Notes under the pieces: generated by a model
The model's input: the letters and a program-made list of their open reading frames with translations, nothing else
Told to the model about the DNA's origin: nothing
Database searches by the model: none
In this document: piece by piece, positions 1 to 7,509 of the stretch
How the letters are laid out: each line of letters opens with the position of its first letter
Numbering within the stretch: position 1 is the first letter of the stretch
NCBI RefSeq assembly: GCF_900176885.1
Contig: NZ_LT839648.1
Coordinates: 382,428 to 446,427 of the forward strand
DNA from: Oceanobacillus senegalensis
GTDB lineage: Bacteria; Bacillota; Bacilli; Bacillales; Amphibacillaceae
Direction: 5' to 3'
DNA length: 64,000 nt
Position numbers and translations under genes: made by a program

Positions 1-792
1 GCAGCGATTTCTTTTGTTGGTTCACAGCCTGTTGCAGAATATGTGTACAAGCGTGGAACAGAAAACTTGAAACGTGTGCAAGCATTAGCTGGTGCGAAAA
101 ACCACTCTATCGTATTAGGTGATGCAAATCTAGACAATGCTTCTACACAAATTTTGAATGCGGCATTTGGTTCTGCTGGGGAACGTTGTATGGCTGCATC
201 TGTTGTAGCGGTGGAAGAATCTGTTGCAGATGAATTTATTGCTCAATTGAAACAAAAAGCGGATGACATTGAAATTGGAAATGGATTAGATGAAGGGGTA
301 TTCCTTGGACCAGTTATCCGTGATAACCACAAAGAACGTACATTAGGCTATATTGAACAAGGTGAGAAAGAAGGAGCAAAACTTGTTCGTGATGGTCGTA
401 AGGATGAAGCGGCGAAACAAGAAGGCTACTTTGTTGGACCAACTATTTTTGACAATGTATCAACAGAAATGAAAATTTGGCAAGATGAAATATTTGCACC
501 AGTATTATCCATTGTTCGTGTGAAAGATTTAGGAGAAGCAATCGATGTGACGAACCAATCTCGTTTTGCAAATGGTTCTTGTATTTTCACAAGAGATGGT
601 GGTAGTGTTCGTCAATTCCGTGAAACCATTGATGCAGGTATGTTAGGAGTTAATATTGGGGTTCCAGCTCCAATGGCATTCTTCCCATTCTCTGGCTGGA
701 AGGATTCCTTCTACGGTGATTTACATGCTAATGGAAAAGATGGACTTAACTTCTATACGCGTCAAAAAGTAATTACAACGAAATGGGTATAA
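1..792 (+). CDS. mmsA: Methylmalonate-semialdehyde dehydrogenase (CoA-acylating), 3' part
   Basis: The reading frame is open from the first base of the window, so the 5' part lies outside; 263 codons are visible. The product belongs to the CoA-dependent aldehyde dehydrogenase family (MmsA/IolA), which converts malonate or methylmalonate semialdehyde to acetyl- or propionyl-CoA in inositol and valine catabolism. Seen directly are the SFVGSQPV motif of the nucleotide-binding region, the GSAGERCMA stretch carrying the catalytic Cys, and the C-terminal [15 protein letters not shown] block typical of MmsA rather than generic aldehyde dehydrogenases. Whether it belongs to an iol operon (then iolA) cannot be judged because the upstream genes are missing. 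A strong terminator follows directly. Confidence 0.93.
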   Translation, partial: AAISFVGSQPVAEYVYKRGTENLKRVQALAGAKNHSIVLGDANLDNASTQILNAAFGSAGERCMAASVVAVEESVADEFIAQLKQKADDIEIGNGLDEGVFLGPVIRDNHKERTLGYIEQGEKEGAKLVRDGRKDEAAKQEGYFVGPTIFDNVSTEMKIWQDEIFAPVLSIVRVKDLGEAIDVTNQSRFANGSCIFTRDGGSVRQFRETIDAGMLGVNIGVPAPMAFFPFSGWKDSFYGDLHANGKDGLNFYTRQKVITTKWV

Positions 793-814
793 TTTGCTAG
801 GTTATGAATAGAAG

Positions 815-853
815 AAAAAGCTGTAAGATTCCTTTGGTCTTACAGCTTTTTTT
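815..853. terminator. Bidirectional terminator between mmsA and the hydrolase
   Basis: A 14-bp perfect stem (AAAAAGCTGTAAGA with its complement) encloses a 9-nt loop. A/T runs on both sides let it work for both convergent genes. The stop codon of the minus-strand hydrolase lies inside the stem. Confidence 0.9.
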
Positions 854-1688
854 CATGGATGCAAGACCGATAATTCAGCCATGTTACTAAATCATTGAGA
901 AAGACTTCCCTTTCCAAATCATCAAATGGTCGATGCCTCATGTTTTCATAATCTAAAAGCTGTTTATCTTTGGAAGAGACGGTTTCGAAATATTGATGGA
1001 CTTTTTCTTGTGGTGTGATTTCATCATCGAGGCCAAACTGAAAAAGAACTGGTATTTGGATGGAAGCAGCCTTTTGATCGAGTACTTTTAATGTTTTTAA
1101 CAAATACTTACCTAACCCAGGTGTCACAAAGGAATGACGTAATTCGTCGGTTTTTAACTTTTCAATCATGAGTGGATCTTGTGTTAACAAGTCATAACGT
1201 TGCCTATTATTTAATTTGTAATCAGGTTTCATCCTCCCCATGATAGCGAATATGATTTTTTCTGTTCTAGATGTCTTATAGGAAATAGCAGGAGAAATGG
1301 CTATTAATCCGGCAATGTCTTTCCCATGATAGATCACATAATCTAAGCCAATTATTCCACCAAGGTTATGGGATAGGATATAGTGAGGAAGGTCGGGAAA
1401 ATCTTTCACAACTAGTCTTCGAAAAGCATGTAAATCCTTGCGATAATCTTCCCATGATTGTATAAATCCCCTTTTTCCTGAACTTCTCCCATGCCCACGC
1501 AGGTCAAATCCATAAACAGCATATCCCTGTTCTAACAGGATTTCTTGAATAGGCTGGAATCCACCACTATGGTCCCCAAGTCCATGAACCATGATGACAG
1601 CTGCTCTAGGATTCGTTTCCGGAAAACCAGCTCGATAAAATAGCTTTATTCCACCTTTCCCTGTAAAAGTACCTTCTGTTAATCGCAA
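840..1688 (-). CDS. Alpha/beta-hydrolase (monoacylglycerol lipase-like) with altered nucleophile elbow
   Basis: The 282-residue product resembles the lysophospholipase/monoacylglycerol lipase group (YtpA-like). Seen are the oxyanion motif VHGLGDHSGG, FDLRGHGRS, a GLDDEITP segment with the expected acidic residue (D222), and H252 near the C-terminus. The nucleophile elbow is unusual: where the family has GHSMGG this protein has SHNLGG, so Asn108 replaces the catalytic Ser. I start at the TTG at 1688 because AAGGAGG lies 7 nt upstream; the longer frame to 1757 would read through that site. Members normally hydrolyse acyl esters of membrane lipids. This one may be inactive or repurposed. It has no operon partner and converges on mmsA. 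Confidence 0.8.
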   Translation of the reverse strand: MRLTEGTFTGKGGIKLFYRAGFPETNPRAAVIMVHGLGDHSGGFQPIQEILLEQGYAVYGFDLRGHGRSSGKRGFIQSWEDYRKDLHAFRRLVVKDFPDLPHYILSHNLGGIIGLDYVIYHGKDIAGLIAISPAISYKTSRTEKIIFAIMGRMKPDYKLNNRQRYDLLTQDPLMIEKLKTDELRHSFVTPGLGKYLLKTLKVLDQKAASIQIPVLFQFGLDDEITPQEKVHQYFETVSSKDKQLLDYENMRHRPFDDLEREVFLNDLVTWLNYRSCIHEKKL

Positions 1689-2035
1689 AAAATCCCTCCT
1701 TATCATGACGAAAGGCCCTTTTCGTATTTTTAGCATTTGAATGGTGATGTATAGCATATCTCGTATTCAATCCAGACGATTCCTGTATTTAGGAGAACGT
1801 GTACTTGATTTCCATAGCGGTATTTCATGCACACATTATATCTATTATCTCAAAACAAGCCTATTTAAAAACACTTTACGAAAGAAAGTTAGTTACCATT
1901 CTATAGGTTTCTATGCCTTAAGTAAATGTCGGAAATACCATGTCCAAATTACGGATGATTTTCTGATTTTGGTGCATCTTAAGGTAATAGTTGACAACAG
2001 GAGAGTTGTATTACATTCAAAGGGAGGTTTCTTTT
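1689..2035. other. Divergent intergenic region
   Basis: 347 bp between two divergently transcribed genes; it must hold both promoters. I could not assign a convincing -35/-10 pair. A frame of about 100 codons crosses it, but its translation is unlike any protein I know and it runs into the transporter gene. Confidence 0.4.
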
Positions 2036-3610
2036 ATGAACACAAAGCTAATTGATTGGCCAACTTTTATAGGTGCCTTTTTAATTTTATTAGCTGTAAC
2101 CGTGCCGTTAATCCTGTTTCCTGAGGCAGGGGCGGAAGTGATTAATATGGCTAATACATTTATGACTACAAAATTGGGAGTCTTTTATATTTTACTTGGT
2201 ATTTCCTCGTTATTCTTCTTGTTGTATGTAGCGTTTAGCAAGCATGGAAGAATTAAGCTTGGCAGCAGAGAGGTTAAAAGAGAGTTCAATACATTTTCAT
2301 GGGCAGCTATGCTATTTTCAGCTGGTATTGGCTCAAGTATTTTGTACTGGGGAATGATTGAGTGGGCGTATTACTATCAGGGGCCACCATTTAATGCTGT
2401 CCCAGAGTCTAGAGAAGCCATCGAGTATGCAGCAACCTATGGAATTTTTCACTGGGGGCCAATCGCATGGGCTATCTATACTTTACCAGCATTACCCATT
2501 GCTTACTTTTATTATGTTCGTAAAAAACCGGTGCTGAAAATTAGTGAATCCGTTCGTCCAGTGCTAGGAAAACTGGTTGATGGACCTTTAGGTGTAATCA
2601 TAGATGTTTTGTTCATGTTCGGTTTAATGGGTGGAGCCGGAACGACATTGGCGCTTGGTACTCCGATGATTGCAGAAGGGGTAAGTGAGGTAACGGGATT
2701 TCCCGTTACAATGGGTCTCCAGACTATCATTATGCTAGTCGCTACAGTCATTTTTGCGCTTAGTTCCTACTCAGGGTTACAAAAAGGAATTAAGGTTTTA
2801 AGTGATGTTAATATCTATTTAGCATTGTTTATTTTAGCATTTATCTTTTTATTTGGGCCAACGATATTTATTAGTGAAACAACGGTTTCAAGCTTAGGCA
2901 TACTAATGGATGACTTTTTTAGGTGGGCTACTTGGTTGGATCCCCTAAGCAATGTGGATGGTTTTGCAGACACTGGATTTCCAGAATCATGGACGATTTT
3001 CTATTGGGCATGGTGGCTTGTTTATGCTCCATTTGTTGGCTTGTTTGTTGCGAGAATATCTAGAGGTCGAACGATTCGTGAAATGATATTAGGAACGATG
3101 CTTTGGGGGACACTCGGATGTATTTTATTCTTTGGTATATTAGGGAACTTCGGGGTTTATTTACAAATAAGTGGTTCCTTCGATATCATCGCATACATGA
3201 ATGAATTTGGTGCACCTGCAGCGATTATTGAAATTTTAAATCAATTACCAATGCCATGGTTAATTGTATTTATTTTCACGATATTGGCACTTATTTTCTT
3301 GGCAACTACATTTGATTCGGCTTCCTATATATTGGCTTCCGTTGTGCAAAAACACATTGATACAGGGGAACCATTACGCTGGAATCGATTGTTTTGGGCC
3401 TTTACTCTTTTGCTACTCCCATTGACATTGATGTTCATTGGGGGATTAGAAACACTGCAAACCGCAAGTATTGTTGCTGGTTTCCCGGTTATCTTTATCA
3501 TGTTTTTACTAGCCTGGTCCTTTATCAAGGCATCAACCCATGACTTAAAAGCCCAAAGAGAATACCGAACAGCAGTGATCCATATTGAACGTAAACCTGG
3601 GAGGAAATAA
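2036..3610 (+). CDS. BCCT family transporter (betaine/carnitine/choline type)
   Basis: This 524-residue, about 12-TM protein belongs to the betaine-choline-carnitine transporter family, which imports compatible solutes or quaternary amines at the cytoplasmic membrane. Support comes from the conserved GIGSS segment followed by WGMIEWAYYY in the third helix region, and the WWLVYAPFVGLFVARISRGRT signature of the TM8 region. The IEW wording recalls the carnitine (CaiT-like) branch more than the Na+-coupled OpuD/BetL branch, so the substrate is open. The start at 2036 has AAAGGGAGG 9 nt upstream; an upstream in-frame TTG at 1991 has no such site. It is monocistronic and followed by a terminator. 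Osmotic induction is plausible but not visible. Confidence 0.93.
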   Translation: MNTKLIDWPTFIGAFLILLAVTVPLILFPEAGAEVINMANTFMTTKLGVFYILLGISSLFFLLYVAFSKHGRIKLGSREVKREFNTFSWAAMLFSAGIGSSILYWGMIEWAYYYQGPPFNAVPESREAIEYAATYGIFHWGPIAWAIYTLPALPIAYFYYVRKKPVLKISESVRPVLGKLVDGPLGVIIDVLFMFGLMGGAGTTLALGTPMIAEGVSEVTGFPVTMGLQTIIMLVATVIFALSSYSGLQKGIKVLSDVNIYLALFILAFIFLFGPTIFISETTVSSLGILMDDFFRWATWLDPLSNVDGFADTGFPESWTIFYWAWWLVYAPFVGLFVARISRGRTIREMILGTMLWGTLGCILFFGILGNFGVYLQISGSFDIIAYMNEFGAPAAIIEILNQLPMPWLIVFIFTILALIFLATTFDSASYILASVVQKHIDTGEPLRWNRLFWAFTLLLLPLTLMFIGGLETLQTASIVAGFPVIFIMFLLAWSFIKASTHDLKAQREYRTAVIHIERKPGRK

Positions 3611-3631
3611 TCAATGAAGAGGGACAGTTGC

Positions 3632-3676
3632 AAAAAGCACTTGCACGTAGGTGTGATAAACTTGCATGTGCTTTTT
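3632..3676 (+). terminator. Terminator after the BCCT gene
   Basis: AAAAAGCAC...TGCA pairs with TGCA.GTGCTTTTT around a loop of about 20 nt, 20 bp after the stop codon, ending in a T run. Confidence 0.75.
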
Positions 3677-3859
3677 GTCTAGGTTCTATCAATTTCGTTA
3701 TAAAAAAGGAAGCCTTTTTACTGGTTTCATTGAAGGATGCTGCAATCAACCCGCTTTCCAAAAAGGAATTATACGCTTTAAGTAATTGGAAAACATGCAA
3801 AATTTCCTCCATCAAACTTCCTGAATTTCAATAAAATTTTCTTTTTATGGACTCAACTG

Positions 3860-3888
3860 GTGACATGCAGTCATTTTAAACTTATAAT
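3860..3888 (+). promoter_or_regulatory. Sigma-A-type promoter of metA
   Basis: GTGACA, a 17-nt spacer and a perfect TATAAT lie about 44 bp before the metA start. No S-box or T-box was recognised in this leader, although methionine genes of the family often have one. Confidence 0.6.
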
Positions 3889-3931
3889 GATAGATAAACA
3901 TTCAGAAAACTTTGGGGAGGGAGAGTAGTAT

Positions 3932-4837
3932 ATGCCAATTAACATGCCAAAGGAATTGCCCGCACGCAAGTTACTAATGAAAGAGAAGATTTTTGTTATG
4001 GATGAAGATAGGGCGCGTACGCAAGATATCCGTCCATTAAATATATTGATTTTAAACCTAATGCCTGAAAAAGAAAAAACAGAATTACATTTATTGCGTT
4101 TGCTAGGGAATACCCCTTTACAAGTAAACATTACATTTTTACGAACAGCCACCCATCAATCGAAAAATGTCAGTAGTTATCACTTAGAATCCTTTTACAG
4201 TACGTTTGAGGAAGTGAAACACCAACGCTATGATGGTTTAATTATTACTGGAGCTCCGATTGAGCATTTAGAATTTGAAAGTGTGGACTATTGGGAAGAA
4301 CTGAAAGATATAATGGATTGGGCAACAGAAAATATAACTTCGACGCTACATATTTGTTGGGGAGCACAAGCAGCCCTTTACTATCATTATGGAATTAATA
4401 AATTCGCTCTACCTGAAAAATATTTTGGTATTTTTAAGCATCAAGTTGCAGATCCAACTGTTAAGCTTGTCCGCGGATTCGATGAATTATATCTTGCACC
4501 ACATTCCAGACATACCAGTGTTTATAAAGAGGAGATTGAGAATCATCCGGAATTAGACTTACTTTCCATATCAGAGGATGATGAGCCATTTATCATTATG
4601 TCTAAAGATGCTAAGAATATTATGATTACAGGACATTTAGAGTATGATGCGGTCACACTTGCAGAGGAATATCAACGTGACTTAGATCGTGGAAGAAAAA
4701 TTAGTATGCCGAAAAATTATTTTCCAAATGATGATACAACCAAAAAACCGCTATATACTTGGCGAGCGCATAGTCACTTATTGTTTTCTAACTGGCTGAA
4801 TTATTACGTATATCAAGAAACTCCATATCAATGGTGA
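3932..4837 (+). CDS. metAA: Homoserine O-acetyltransferase (MetA family)
   Basis: This 301-residue enzyme acylates homoserine in the first committed step of methionine synthesis in the cytoplasm. It matches the MetA (class I glutamine amidotransferase-like) family over its full length. Visible catalytic residues are Cys142 in ICWGAQA, His235 and Glu237 in GHLEYD. Residue 111 is Glu (GAPIEHLEF); in this family Glu at 111 goes with acetyl-CoA and Gly with succinyl-CoA, so O-acetylation is the better call even if it is annotated as a succinyltransferase elsewhere. The start is preceded by GGGGAGGGAG. It stands alone, with its own promoter, between the BCCT gene and a YkvS-like gene. Confidence 0.95.
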   Translation: MPINMPKELPARKLLMKEKIFVMDEDRARTQDIRPLNILILNLMPEKEKTELHLLRLLGNTPLQVNITFLRTATHQSKNVSSYHLESFYSTFEEVKHQRYDGLIITGAPIEHLEFESVDYWEELKDIMDWATENITSTLHICWGAQAALYYHYGINKFALPEKYFGIFKHQVADPTVKLVRGFDELYLAPHSRHTSVYKEEIENHPELDLLSISEDDEPFIIMSKDAKNIMITGHLEYDAVTLAEEYQRDLDRGRKISMPKNYFPNDDTTKKPLYTWRAHSHLLFSNWLNYYVYQETPYQW

Positions 4838-4965
4838 CATGATTACAATAATGTAAATTTCATGTAAGATTTTTTAATAAATAATGTAAGTATTGTGAAT
4901 TCCATAGTATAATAGAGAAACTATTCTAATATCATCTTAGTAAATACAAGAAATTAGTTTCTAAT

Positions 4966-5029
4966 AAAGGCAAAGATGGAAAGGTTGCGGCCATCTGCCT
5001 TTTATGGAAAACCTTATGAAAAGGGTTTC
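4966..5029 (+). promoter_or_regulatory. Two hairpins in the leader of the ykvS-like gene
   Basis: The first hairpin pairs AAAGGCA and GATGG (with a 2-nt bulge) with CCATC and TGCCTTT around an 11-nt loop, positions 4966-5002. The second pairs GAAAACC (5007) with GGGTTTC (5023). The first could end metA transcription, but it lies 130 bp downstream and close to the next start, so a leader element is equally possible. I do not recognise a known riboswitch class. Confidence 0.4.
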
Positions 5030-5064
5030 AAATGCTAAAAAACTTACAGAAAAGGTGAGATAGT

Positions 5065-5319
5065 ATGGAGAATGTGAAAAAGAGTAAGTTGGATTTATTC
5101 GAGGTAGATAAGAATAAGGCCGAGCCTGGTGACATCGTTCAGTTTCAACGAAATAATGTCGTTTTAAAAGGAATGGTTATGCCATCTAATGGGGAAAATA
5201 GTATTATAGTTGATTTATCTGACATGGATATAAAAGACCTAGAAGAAATCAATCATGGCTACTCCAATACAGTAGTATCCCATCGTAATTATAAGATTAT
5301 TGAGAGAAAAGACGGGTAA
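5065..5319 (+). CDS. YkvS-like DUF2187 family small protein
   Basis: An 84-residue protein whose second half matches the DUF2187/YkvS family of Bacillaceae. The family core is seen as GDIVQFQRNN, KGMVMP, IIVDLSDMD and VVSHRNYKII. The pattern suggests a small beta-barrel (KOW-like) fold, but no function is established and I do not assign one. The first 20 residues are lysine-rich and not part of the family core. The ATG has AAAGGTGAG upstream. A hairpin-rich leader precedes it and a clear terminator follows, so it is a single-gene transcript. Confidence 0.8.
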   Translation: MENVKKSKLDLFEVDKNKAEPGDIVQFQRNNVVLKGMVMPSNGENSIIVDLSDMDIKDLEEINHGYSNTVVSHRNYKIIERKDG

Positions 5320-5357
5320 TAGGTTGGATCATATTTGATATTTCTATCTGTTTAAGA

Positions 5358-5395
5358 GGTTAACAGTCACTTTTGTTACTGTTAACCTTATTCTA
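5358..5395 (+). terminator. Terminator after the ykvS-like gene
   Basis: A 10-bp perfect stem GGTTAACAGT/ACTGTTAACC is followed by a T-rich tract. Confidence 0.85.
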
Positions 5396-5492
5396 TTTAG
5401 AGATGGTGGATAGTAATCTGCGGGATTATGGAAGATGAATATCAGCTTTTTTATTCATTAGTCTTGACGTTACATAGGTTTCTTAGTGAATT

Positions 5493-5532
5493 AAAAAGGA
5501 TGGTTTGGCGAGGAGCTAAAACCATCCTTTTT
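5493..5532 (-). terminator. Terminator overlapping the corA stop codon
   Basis: AAAAAGGATGGTTT pairs with AAACCATCCTTTTT; on the minus strand the corA stop codon begins in the loop. Runs on both sides make it usable in both directions. Confidence 0.85.
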
Positions 5533-6469
5533 TTCGGAAGTAGGCAATCATGGAGAACGACACGATAAACATAATGATAAGGATGATAAAATATCCATAA
5601 TCCCACGTAAGTTCAGGCATATTAACAAAATTCATCCCATAAATTCCAGCAATGAATGTTAGCGGTGCAAAAACCGAAGTGATTACAGTAAGAATTTGAA
5701 TGACTTTATTTTGTTGGTAGGAGTTAATCGAAATAAAATTATCTCGGATGTCATTCGTAATCTCCCTGTTGGAATTCACCATATCGGTAAGCTTTAATAA
5801 GTGATCATAAATATCTGCAAAATACTCTCGCCTTTCCTTGATACCAGGCAAATGGTGGGTGTTCAGAATTCGGTATAAGAGGTCACGAATCGGGTTTATG
5901 GTATGGCGTAACTTCAGTAGTTCATGACGTAATTCGAATAAATGATCTAATAGGATGTGCATGTCTAGCCGATTTGGGTTTTCCTCCACCTTATTAATTT
6001 CCTCCTCAAGCTGATAAATAATCGGAAAGAAATTATCTACAACCTTGTCAAAGATTTCATAAAATACATGGTATTCATCCCAGCATTCTAGGTTCTCCTG
6101 TTTAATGGTCATATTCCAGACCTGATTCACTTCAATTAAATTAGCCAAATGAAACGTGACAAGGTAATTATCCCCAATAAAAATATTTATTTCATTCTGA
6201 TGGTAAAGATCCTTTCCAATCGTACGGATTACGATAAGAGAATATCCATCATAGTAATCTAGCTTGGAACGTTGCTGACCGTAAATACAATCCTCTATGG
6301 CAAGTGGATGAAAATGCAGCACTGTATCCAGCTTTTTTATTTCTTCATCTGTCGGGTTATTAAAGTCGATCCATACCCATTTAAAATGTTCCATTTTATT
6401 TGTGTCCCTATCCAGACTTTGCTTTATAATCCTCTCATTGTCATTTGTAATAGCCAACATCTGAATCAT
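5516..6469 (-). CDS. corA: CorA family Mg2+/Co2+ transporter
   Basis: This 317-residue protein has the CorA layout: an acidic cytoplasmic N-terminal domain, a long helical stalk (about residues 130-255) and two C-terminal membrane helices. The signature YGMNF, the GMN selectivity motif, stands between TM1 and TM2. The protein ends in a short basic tail, as usual. CorA channels form pentamers and admit Mg2+ and sometimes Co2+ or Ni2+. The start at 6469 has AGGGGAG 7 nt upstream. It is a single gene with its own terminator, convergent with the ykvS-like gene. Confidence 0.95.
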   Translation of the reverse strand: MIQMLAITNDNERIIKQSLDRDTNKMEHFKWVWIDFNNPTDEEIKKLDTVLHFHPLAIEDCIYGQQRSKLDYYDGYSLIVIRTIGKDLYHQNEINIFIGDNYLVTFHLANLIEVNQVWNMTIKQENLECWDEYHVFYEIFDKVVDNFFPIIYQLEEEINKVEENPNRLDMHILLDHLFELRHELLKLRHTINPIRDLLYRILNTHHLPGIKERREYFADIYDHLLKLTDMVNSNREITNDIRDNFISINSYQQNKVIQILTVITSVFAPLTFIAGIYGMNFVNMPELTWDYGYFIILIIMFIVSFSMIAYFRKKGWF

Positions 6470-6603
6470 GACGGAATCTCCCCTATAATTTATATACCAT
6501 ATAACTATTCCCTAAAATCCTGGACTTATTCTAGTTAATACCTACAATTTTCAGTTCCATTTTTACTTAAAGATAGGTTGCAACCTTTGTTTTAGGAATG
6601 TAG

Positions 6604-6870
6604 TTAACAAACGGATTACTAACACCGCCGAACAGTGTGAAAGTGGCTTGGGGATTAGCACAATCATCCGTCGCACTAGTTTTATTATATGTAGGAGGAT
6701 TAACGGCCTTGCAAAATACCATCATTGCCGCCGCTTTACTATTTTCATTTGTTGTTATCCTAATGATCATCGCACTCATAATAATCGTTGAACCAAGAAC
6801 TAAGAATAATGAAAGGAAAAAAGCTGCATTAGGGTCCCCACTTCATGAAATAGGTCTATTTTTCGATTAA
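6604..6870 (+). pseudogene. Remnant of the C-terminal part of a BCCT (OpuD/BetL-type) transporter
   Basis: The frame opens just after a stop at 6601 and encodes about 88 residues. The segment [24 protein letters not shown], then a hydrophobic helix and a charged tail corresponds to the last transmembrane helix and C-terminus of a BCCT transporter. No start codon with a ribosome binding site is present and the first roughly 400 residues of a transporter are missing. I read it as the surviving 3' end of a deleted gene. A strong terminator still follows. It is a different sequence from the intact BCCT gene at 2036. Confidence 0.75.
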
Positions 6871-6912
6871 CAATATCCAAAAGGTTTGGAAAGCTTAATA
6901 CTCGTTCATACT

Positions 6913-6953
6913 AGCATACAAAGTCCTTATGTAGGGACTTTGTATGCTTTTTT
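6913..6953 (+). terminator. Strong terminator after the transporter remnant
   Basis: A nearly perfect 14-bp stem (AGCATACAAAGTCC and its complement), a 7-nt loop and a run of T. Confidence 0.9.
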
Positions 6954-7001
6954 AATGAAATCTAGGAATCCCATTATGAGGGAAGAGAGAGGATAATAGA
7001 T

Positions 7002-7385
7002 ATGAAGAAAAATACGCTTGTATATTCAATTAGGCCATTGGAAAGCGGAGTTATCAGGAGAAGGGATGCTGTAATAAGAAGGTATAGTGAACAGTACCAA
7101 CTGCATATCATTAGGACGTACAGTGATATTGGCTACCCTGCTTCTAATTTAAAAAGGCCTGCTTTAAATGAGATGGTAAAGTATCTGAGTGAAACTAGTG
7201 AATCCATCGATACCATTCTTTTCTTTGCAATGGAACGTTTTGAAAAAGATTTGCGAAGAATTGACTACTTCATGCCAAGACTTAAGAAGCATGTCAATCA
7301 TATTTTGTTTGTTCAAGATTATCAGGGAGCTTTGGTGGAAGAAGTAGAAACACTTGATCATGGAAGGTCTTATAAATCTAGTTGA
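7002..7385 (+). CDS. Small resolvase-like (serine recombinase N-terminal domain) protein
   Basis: The 127-residue product has the pattern of a serine recombinase catalytic domain: an initial strand LVYSIRP, YSDIGYPASNLKRPAL (compare the family's YSD.GiSG..l.RPal), ILFFAMERFEKDLRR (compare lDRl.Rd) and a final strand ILFVQDYQGAL. The catalytic Ser normally found in YxRVS is not in place (YSIRP), and there is no DNA-binding or zinc-ribbon C-terminal domain. It is therefore unlikely to recombine DNA by itself. The start at 7002 has GAGAGG upstream. It lies between a decayed transporter and the UPF0182 gene with no recognisable site or mobile element nearby. Confidence 0.55.
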   Translation: MKKNTLVYSIRPLESGVIRRRDAVIRRYSEQYQLHIIRTYSDIGYPASNLKRPALNEMVKYLSETSESIDTILFFAMERFEKDLRRIDYFMPRLKKHVNHILFVQDYQGALVEEVETLDHGRSYKSS

Positions 7386-7509
7386 CCTATTCGGCAATCG
7401 CAAGTAAAACTCAGGAAGATGCGTATGTCCTGTGCTCTAAAATAGGGGACAATGGACTTCACATCTGGTAGGATAGAGATAGGAGTAAAAGTATTTGAGG
7501 AGGTTAGAT

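Noticed and set aside
1741-2055. A 104-codon plus-strand frame between the hydrolase and the BCCT gene
   Set aside because: Composition is unlike the neighbouring proteins, there is no ribosome binding site, and it runs into the BCCT gene in another frame.
3525-3815. A 96-codon minus-strand frame downstream of the BCCT gene, starting MEEILHVFQLLKAYNSFLE after an AGGAAG site
   Set aside because: The first 43 residues look protein-like, but the rest reads through the terminator and antisense to the BCCT 3' end, and I recognise no homologue. A short real gene here is possible but unsupported.
3628-3834. A 68-codon plus-strand frame before metA
   Set aside because: It begins inside the terminator hairpin and has no ribosome binding site.
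3680-3931. S-box or T-box leader for metA
   Set aside because: None of the conserved S-box or T-box sequence blocks is present; only a sigma-A-type promoter is seen.
7002-7385. An integrase or insertion element at the resolvase-like gene
   Set aside because: No flanking inverted or direct repeats, no attachment-site duplication and no other mobile genes are visible.
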